From: Sphingobacteriales bacterium UTBCD1
Lineage (GTDB): Bacteria; Bacteroidota; Bacteroidia; Chitinophagales; Chitinophagaceae
Assembly: GCA_002066995.1 (NCBI GenBank)
Contig: MWTC01000018.1
Span: 1-64,000 of the forward strand
Reading direction: 5' to 3'
DNA: 64,000 nt
The position numbers and the translations under genes are program-made. This document shows, in pieces, positions 60,210-64,000 of the stretch; positions within the stretch are counted from its first letter, which is position 1, and the number at the start of each line of letters is the position of its first letter. Below the pieces are notes generated by a model that was not told where the DNA came from, made no database searches, and saw nothing but the letters and a program-made list of their open reading frames with translations.

Positions 60210-63134
60210 TTAATGGGGCAATATGATTTTTACCGGTACGGATTTCCCATTGATCCGGACAGTAAGTATGTAACTCCCCGCGGATAATTTATTCGCAGGT
60301 TGATTGAATGGGAGTGTATGTTGTCCTTTCACTAAAAAGCCCGAGTAAACGTTGCCGATCTTTTGACCCTGCATGTTGTATAGGTCTGCAATTACTTTTC
60401 CGCTTTCTGTTGTTTGAAGATTGATCACTGAACTTCCTGAAACGGGATTCGGATAAACTTGAGCGCTCAGCACATCTGACGTCGGGGTAACATTGCCAAC
60501 CGCAGTTACTACGGCATTCACAACATTCCGGTTCAGGTAAACATGGTACTCTCCCGGTTGTAATGATATTGCCTGGGCAGATCCGGTAGCAGTGATCGTA
60601 GTGGCGTTTAAATAATCATACCATGTGCCTGCATTCTGAAATGTTATGGTGGAATTCTCTGGCGTTACGTCAAAATTACCGACAACAAGCAGGTTGGATG
60701 TATCGGTAGTGATCTTAAAATATTTTACAGAGCCGCTGAGATCCCAGCTGATGCGGTTGCTGGTAAAACCATCTTTGTATAACGGATGGAAACGAAGTTT
60801 GATCAGTGCTGAAAAAATATCATGCAGCCGCAGCCTTTGTATATTTTGTAAATAATCCCACCGGATAGGTTTGGGATCAGTCCTGCAATTAGGGTTTATT
60901 GTTCCGTCCTGGCAATAGTTAATGGGGAAATCATATCCCATTTCACCAAATTCCCAAAACATTTTCGGCCCCGGAATGGTGAATAGGAAAGCACCGCACA
61001 TTTCAATTCTCTTCAGTGCCGTATTCAGGTCTTTTATATTATAACTGCCGGCACTGTTTCCAAACTGCAGGTTTTTATACATCATTCGTTCTTCATCATG
61101 ACTTTCCATATACGTTACTAAATAGGGATTGGTCCAGCCACGGTTAGTAAAAATTCCACCCTGAAAATTCCAATCTGTATTATATCCCATAGAGGCTTGT
61201 TCATAATTGTAAGACATATTGCCCCAAAGCATCATGCCGTAATTGGATAGTTCTGTTTCTTCGGTGTTCACGGCAAAATGTTCCAGTATAGCATAACATC
61301 CCGAAGATTTTAATTGCAAGGTATCGTAATATCTTTTCCAGATAGCAATACGGCTGGAATCATAAGCAGACCATGCATTTACATCGCAGTTGTTGCCATT
61401 GCTGTCACAGGTTTGTTTTTGAGTGAATCCTTTCGATAAGTCGAAACGAAATCCGTCTATTTTATAATTCTGAAGCCAGTGTTCCATTATACGGCTTACA
61501 AAATATCTTGTAGCAAGGCTTTCATGATTCATGTCATATCCTACGTTATATGGATGCTTCGGTACAGGGTTGAACCATGGATTATTGGCAGCAGGCCGGC
61601 TTCTCGCAGTATCCCAATATAATTGCACCATGGGAGATAAACCAAAAGAATGATTCAATGCAATATCCATGATCACAGCCATACCTTTTTTATGACATGA
61701 GTCAATGAACACTTTTAAAGTACCTGCCGGTCCATAATATTTATCAGGGGCAAAATAGAAGTCGGGGTTATAGCCCCAGCTTAAGTTGCCTTCAAATTCA
61801 TTGAAGGGCATTATTTCTATTGCGTTCACCCCGAGATTCTTTAAATAATTTAATGTGTCCCTCAATGTATTCCAGTCGTGATTGGCAACAAAATCACGGA
61901 CCAGTAATTCGTAAACTATAATATTTCTTTTATCCGGCCTGTTGAAATTGGGTACCTGCCAGTTGTAAGCAGATTGCCCTGTTTGTACTATGCTGACTAT
62001 GCCGGTAGTTTTACCGGTAGGATAAGGTTTCAGGTTTGGATAGGTGGATGCGGGTATTGTTGCATCATTATAGGGATCTAAAACTTTTTCTGTGTATGGA
62101 TCAGCAATTTTTAGAGAGCCGTCAACCAGATATTGGAAAGCATATTCAGTTCCCGGTGTCAATCCTGTAATTCGGAGCCACCAGTAGTTTCCATCGGGTG
62201 ACTTGTTCATCTGGTATTGCGTTTGTTCCACCCAGTTGCTTCCGGGAAATTCACCGATCACGGAAACACGTTTTTTATAAGGAGCATATAGCACCAGGGT
62301 CACTGCCGTATTATCACTTTCATAATTGATGCCGTCCCGAACTCCGCCCGGCAACGGTGCTATAACCACTCCGGCTGAAGCATAAAATTGAAGTGTATCC
62401 GCAGAAACAGATACTCCGTCATTTGCCGTAACTATTACTGCCTGGTTTCCGGTTGTTGTAATGGCTGGGTTTGCAGTAATGGTAGTGGTATTGGGGGTAG
62501 TTTGAATCAAACTGCCATTCAGAAACAAACTCATCGTAGATGTTTTATTGGCTAAGGCAGTAAGCGTAATGTTATCGCCGGACGATTTTGAAATCGGCTC
62601 AGGCAGTGGAATATAGGTTGGTTGAAATGGTGGAACGGTAAACCTGGCGGCAACCACGCTGTTATCATAAACGGGTATGTACATATCGCTGCCATCAGTA
62701 TTGCGCTGTGCCCTGGATCCATCACCGCTTCTGAAAAGGATCGCAATTTTCCTGATGATTTCTGTGGAATTGCTGATGCCAAAAAAAGTTCTCAAACTTC
62801 CATTTATTGTATAGGTCCATTTGTTGTTTCCAATATAGTTGCATTGTCCCTGAGAGGGGGTGGTGCCCCATTGAAAAGGAGCATATTTCCAGTCAGAAGG
62901 ACTGGTGCTTAGGCTGGTGATTACGCCAATATGAACATATACATCGGTGGTAGGTGAATAGTTCAGCAATCCCTGGTTGCCTTTACTTGCATCCATGGTG
63001 ATCACAAAACTCTGGCTTGCAGCAGTGTCCGTTGGAAACTGAGGAGTCCAGCTTAAAAGCTGTGCCTGTGCATTTGCAGCAAAAAAAAGAATTGAGAAAA
63101 AAAATAAACACTTCTTCGTTGGCAAGCAGTTCAT
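60210..63134 (-). CDS. secreted GH13 alpha-amylase-family enzyme with T9SS sorting domain
   Basis: A 974-residue secreted protein with a signal peptide (about 1-24, ending AQAQ). N-terminal Ig/CBM-like domains extend to about 370, including a glycogen-branching-type E-set. The GH13 barrel (about 400-790) has nucleophile Asp565 (GFRFDLSKG), acid/base Glu618 (AILEHFAV) and transition-state Asp680 (SHDEER). The last 75 residues form a type IX secretion C-terminal domain with VYPNPVSG and YNMQGQKI. It is placed before the Nudix-fold regulator. Its link to galactan is not obvious; it may act on starch. Confidence 0.93.
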   Translation of the reverse strand: MNCLPTKKCLFFFSILFFAANAQAQLLSWTPQFPTDTAASQSFVITMDASKGNQGLLNYSPTTDVYVHIGVITSLSTSPSDWKYAPFQWGTTPSQGQCNYIGNNKWTYTINGSLRTFFGISNSTEIIRKIAILFRSGDGSRAQRNTDGSDMYIPVYDNSVVAARFTVPPFQPTYIPLPEPISKSSGDNITLTALANKTSTMSLFLNGSLIQTTPNTTTITANPAITTTGNQAVIVTANDGVSVSADTLQFYASAGVVIAPLPGGVRDGINYESDNTAVTLVLYAPYKKRVSVIGEFPGSNWVEQTQYQMNKSPDGNYWWLRITGLTPGTEYAFQYLVDGSLKIADPYTEKVLDPYNDATIPASTYPNLKPYPTGKTTGIVSIVQTGQSAYNWQVPNFNRPDKRNIIVYELLVRDFVANHDWNTLRDTLNYLKNLGVNAIEIMPFNEFEGNLSWGYNPDFYFAPDKYYGPAGTLKVFIDSCHKKGMAVIMDIALNHSFGLSPMVQLYWDTARSRPAANNPWFNPVPKHPYNVGYDMNHESLATRYFVSRIMEHWLQNYKIDGFRFDLSKGFTQKQTCDSNGNNCDVNAWSAYDSSRIAIWKRYYDTLQLKSSGCYAILEHFAVNTEETELSNYGMMLWGNMSYNYEQASMGYNTDWNFQGGIFTNRGWTNPYLVTYMESHDEERMMYKNLQFGNSAGSYNIKDLNTALKRIEMCGAFLFTIPGPKMFWEFGEMGYDFPINYCQDGTINPNCRTDPKPIRWDYLQNIQRLRLHDIFSALIKLRFHPLYKDGFTSNRISWDLSGSVKYFKITTDTSNLLVVGNFDVTPENSTITFQNAGTWYDYLNATTITATGSAQAISLQPGEYHVYLNRNVVNAVVTAVGNVTPTSDVLSAQVYPNPVSGSSVINLQTTESGKVIADLYNMQGQKIGNVYSGFLVKGQHTLPFNQPANKLSAGSYILTVRINGKSVPVKIILPH

Positions 63135-63197
63135 ATCTTATTTAATTTCGTTTTTACAACACAAGTACAAGCAGAAAGGACAACTAAGATAATAAAT

Positions 63198-63214
63198 ATG
63201 TACTGAATACACAT
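63198..63214. promoter_or_regulatory. operator-like palindrome upstream of the amylase gene
   Basis: ATGTACTGAATACACAT contains TGTA-CTGAA-TACA. Its reverse complement, ATGTGTATTCAGTACAT, resembles the element at 58167-58183 before susC. It lies 64 bp upstream of the amylase start and within the gap shared with the divergent acetyltransferase. Confidence 0.5.
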
Positions 63215-63284
63215 TATTTTTCCAGTCTTTTAAAAATACCAGAAATGTATCCTTCTTTAAAACCCGGCTTTCAAAATTATTTAT

Positions 63285-63875
63285 ATGAGTTTAATTCGGC
63301 TAGCCACACCTGAAGATGCCCAGGGCATTTTAAACATCTATAGCCCATATATTCAAAATACATCATTCACATTTGAAACAGAAATACCATCGGTTTCAGC
63401 CTTTGCAGAAAGAATAAGCGATTATCTTAAACAATGGCCCTGGCTGGTTTGCGAGATCAATGGCGGGATAGCCGGGTATTGCTATGGAGGAAAATACCGG
63501 GAACGCACCGCATATCAATGGTGTGTAGAAAGCTCCATTTATATTCATGATGATTTTCAAAAGCACGGAATCGGCAAAGCATTGTATGATGTCTTGATTG
63601 AGATTTTAAAAAGGCAGGGTTTCAGAAATGTTTATGCTGTTATCAACCTTCCGAATGAAAAAAGTGTAGCCTTTCATGAAGGTTTAGGGTTTACATATTT
63701 TGCTACCTATGAAAAAGTCGGATATAAATTGGGCAAATGGAAAAGTGTGGGCTGGTGGCAGCTTTCTATTAATGAATATGACGATGAGCCGTCACCGCCA
63801 ATAAAATTTTATAAAATGAATAAAATTTTTTTACCGGAGATATTCGAAGAGAAAGAAAAATTAATCATGATTTAA
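63285..63875 (+). CDS. GNAT N-acetyltransferase, phosphinothricin-type
   Basis: A 196-residue GNAT enzyme. The acetyl-CoA loop is QKHGIGKALYD near 92-102, the family start is IRLATPEDAQGILNIYSPYIQNTSFTFE (quoted in part), and GYKLGKWKSVGWWQ near 148-161 is typical of the Pat/Bar subgroup. A 30-residue C-terminal extension (EPSPPIKFYKMNKIFLPEIF) is longer than in Bar proteins. The natural substrate may be an amino acid analogue; resistance is not implied. Confidence 0.88.
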   Translation: MSLIRLATPEDAQGILNIYSPYIQNTSFTFETEIPSVSAFAERISDYLKQWPWLVCEINGGIAGYCYGGKYRERTAYQWCVESSIYIHDDFQKHGIGKALYDVLIEILKRQGFRNVYAVINLPNEKSVAFHEGLGFTYFATYEKVGYKLGKWKSVGWWQLSINEYDDEPSPPIKFYKMNKIFLPEIFEEKEKLIMI

Positions 63876-63906
63876 TTTCATTCTATAGTTTCTGTGAAAA
63901 TCTCAG

Positions 63907-63939
63907 AAATCTGTGAGAATCTTTTTCTCTCACAGATTT
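63907..63939. terminator. 12-bp stem hairpin after the acetyltransferase gene
   Basis: AAATCTGTGAGA and TCTCACAGATTT are perfect 12-bp arms around a nine-base T-rich loop, starting 31 bp after the stop. No T-run follows, so it may be a processing hairpin or REP-like element as well as a terminator. Confidence 0.6.
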
Positions 63940-64000
63940 TGCAGAAAGAAACAGGTTACATCTTTGAAGACTCTAAAACCCCTTTTTGGAGGTAGGAGGC

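Overview
The window reads as a chromosomal segment of a member of the Bacteroidota, most like the Chitinophagaceae. The signs are a SusC/SusD/SusE glycan-uptake locus, a type IX secretion (T9SS) C-terminal sorting domain on an amylase, TAnnTTTG -7 promoter elements in place of a TATAAT box, and many lipoproteins with short Bacteroidota-style signals. No tRNA, rRNA, CRISPR array, complete insertion sequence or prophage was seen.

Layout. 1-8.5 kb: a Nudix hydrolase, a small membrane protein with an unknown partner, two small envelope-type genes, PolX, a bacterial eRF1-like protein (baeRF), bacterioferritin and an MlaE-MlaF-MlaD lipid transporter. 8.5-12.6 kb: PEP synthase, an SDR dehydrogenase and a lipoprotein. 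12.7-20 kb: one efflux operon (TolC, HlyD, MacB ATPase and permease, ABC-2 ATPase and permease) ending in a PfkB-type phosphofructokinase. 20.2-22.7 kb: a PstI/BsuBI-like type II restriction-modification pair. 23-31.5 kb: ZIP transporter, PEP-mutase-family enzyme, DUF486 protein, an MprF-like aminoacyl-lipid synthase with a VirJ/AcvB-like hydrolase, and a P-type ATPase. 31.6-38.6 kb: Hsp20, a coiled-coil protein, an L,D-transpeptidase, a lipoprotein, a PAS histidine kinase with a receiver-Crp/Fnr fusion regulator, and a tandem universal stress protein. 38.7-43.7 kb: GH15 and trehalose-phosphatase, then an OmpR-type two-component system. 43.8-63.1 kb: a polysaccharide utilization locus (SusC, SusD, two SusE-like lipoproteins, GH53, a GH2-GH53 fusion, a sodium symporter) predicted to act on beta-1,4-galactan, with a LacI regulator, a Nudix-fold regulator and a secreted GH13 amylase. 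A GNAT acetyltransferase closes the window.

The most interesting signal is regulatory. Eight exact copies of the Crp/Fnr-type palindrome TGAY-N4-RTCA lie in intergenic DNA upstream of plus-strand genes. Their centres are 29.5 or 51.5 bp, two helical turns apart, before a -7-like box. The targets are the small membrane protein/unknown operon, baeRF, the Mla operon, PEP synthase (two copies 22 bp apart, both pointing to one box), the coiled-coil/L,D-transpeptidase operon, a lipoprotein and the universal stress protein. Weaker copies precede Hsp20 and a small membrane operon. The likely regulator is the receiver-cNMP-HTH protein encoded in the middle of the window. Together this suggests a locally clustered stress or low-oxygen survival regulon covering ribosome rescue, chaperone, envelope lipid and peptidoglycan remodelling, and gluconeogenic flux. 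It resembles the mycobacterial DosR regulon in gene content but uses an unrelated regulator.
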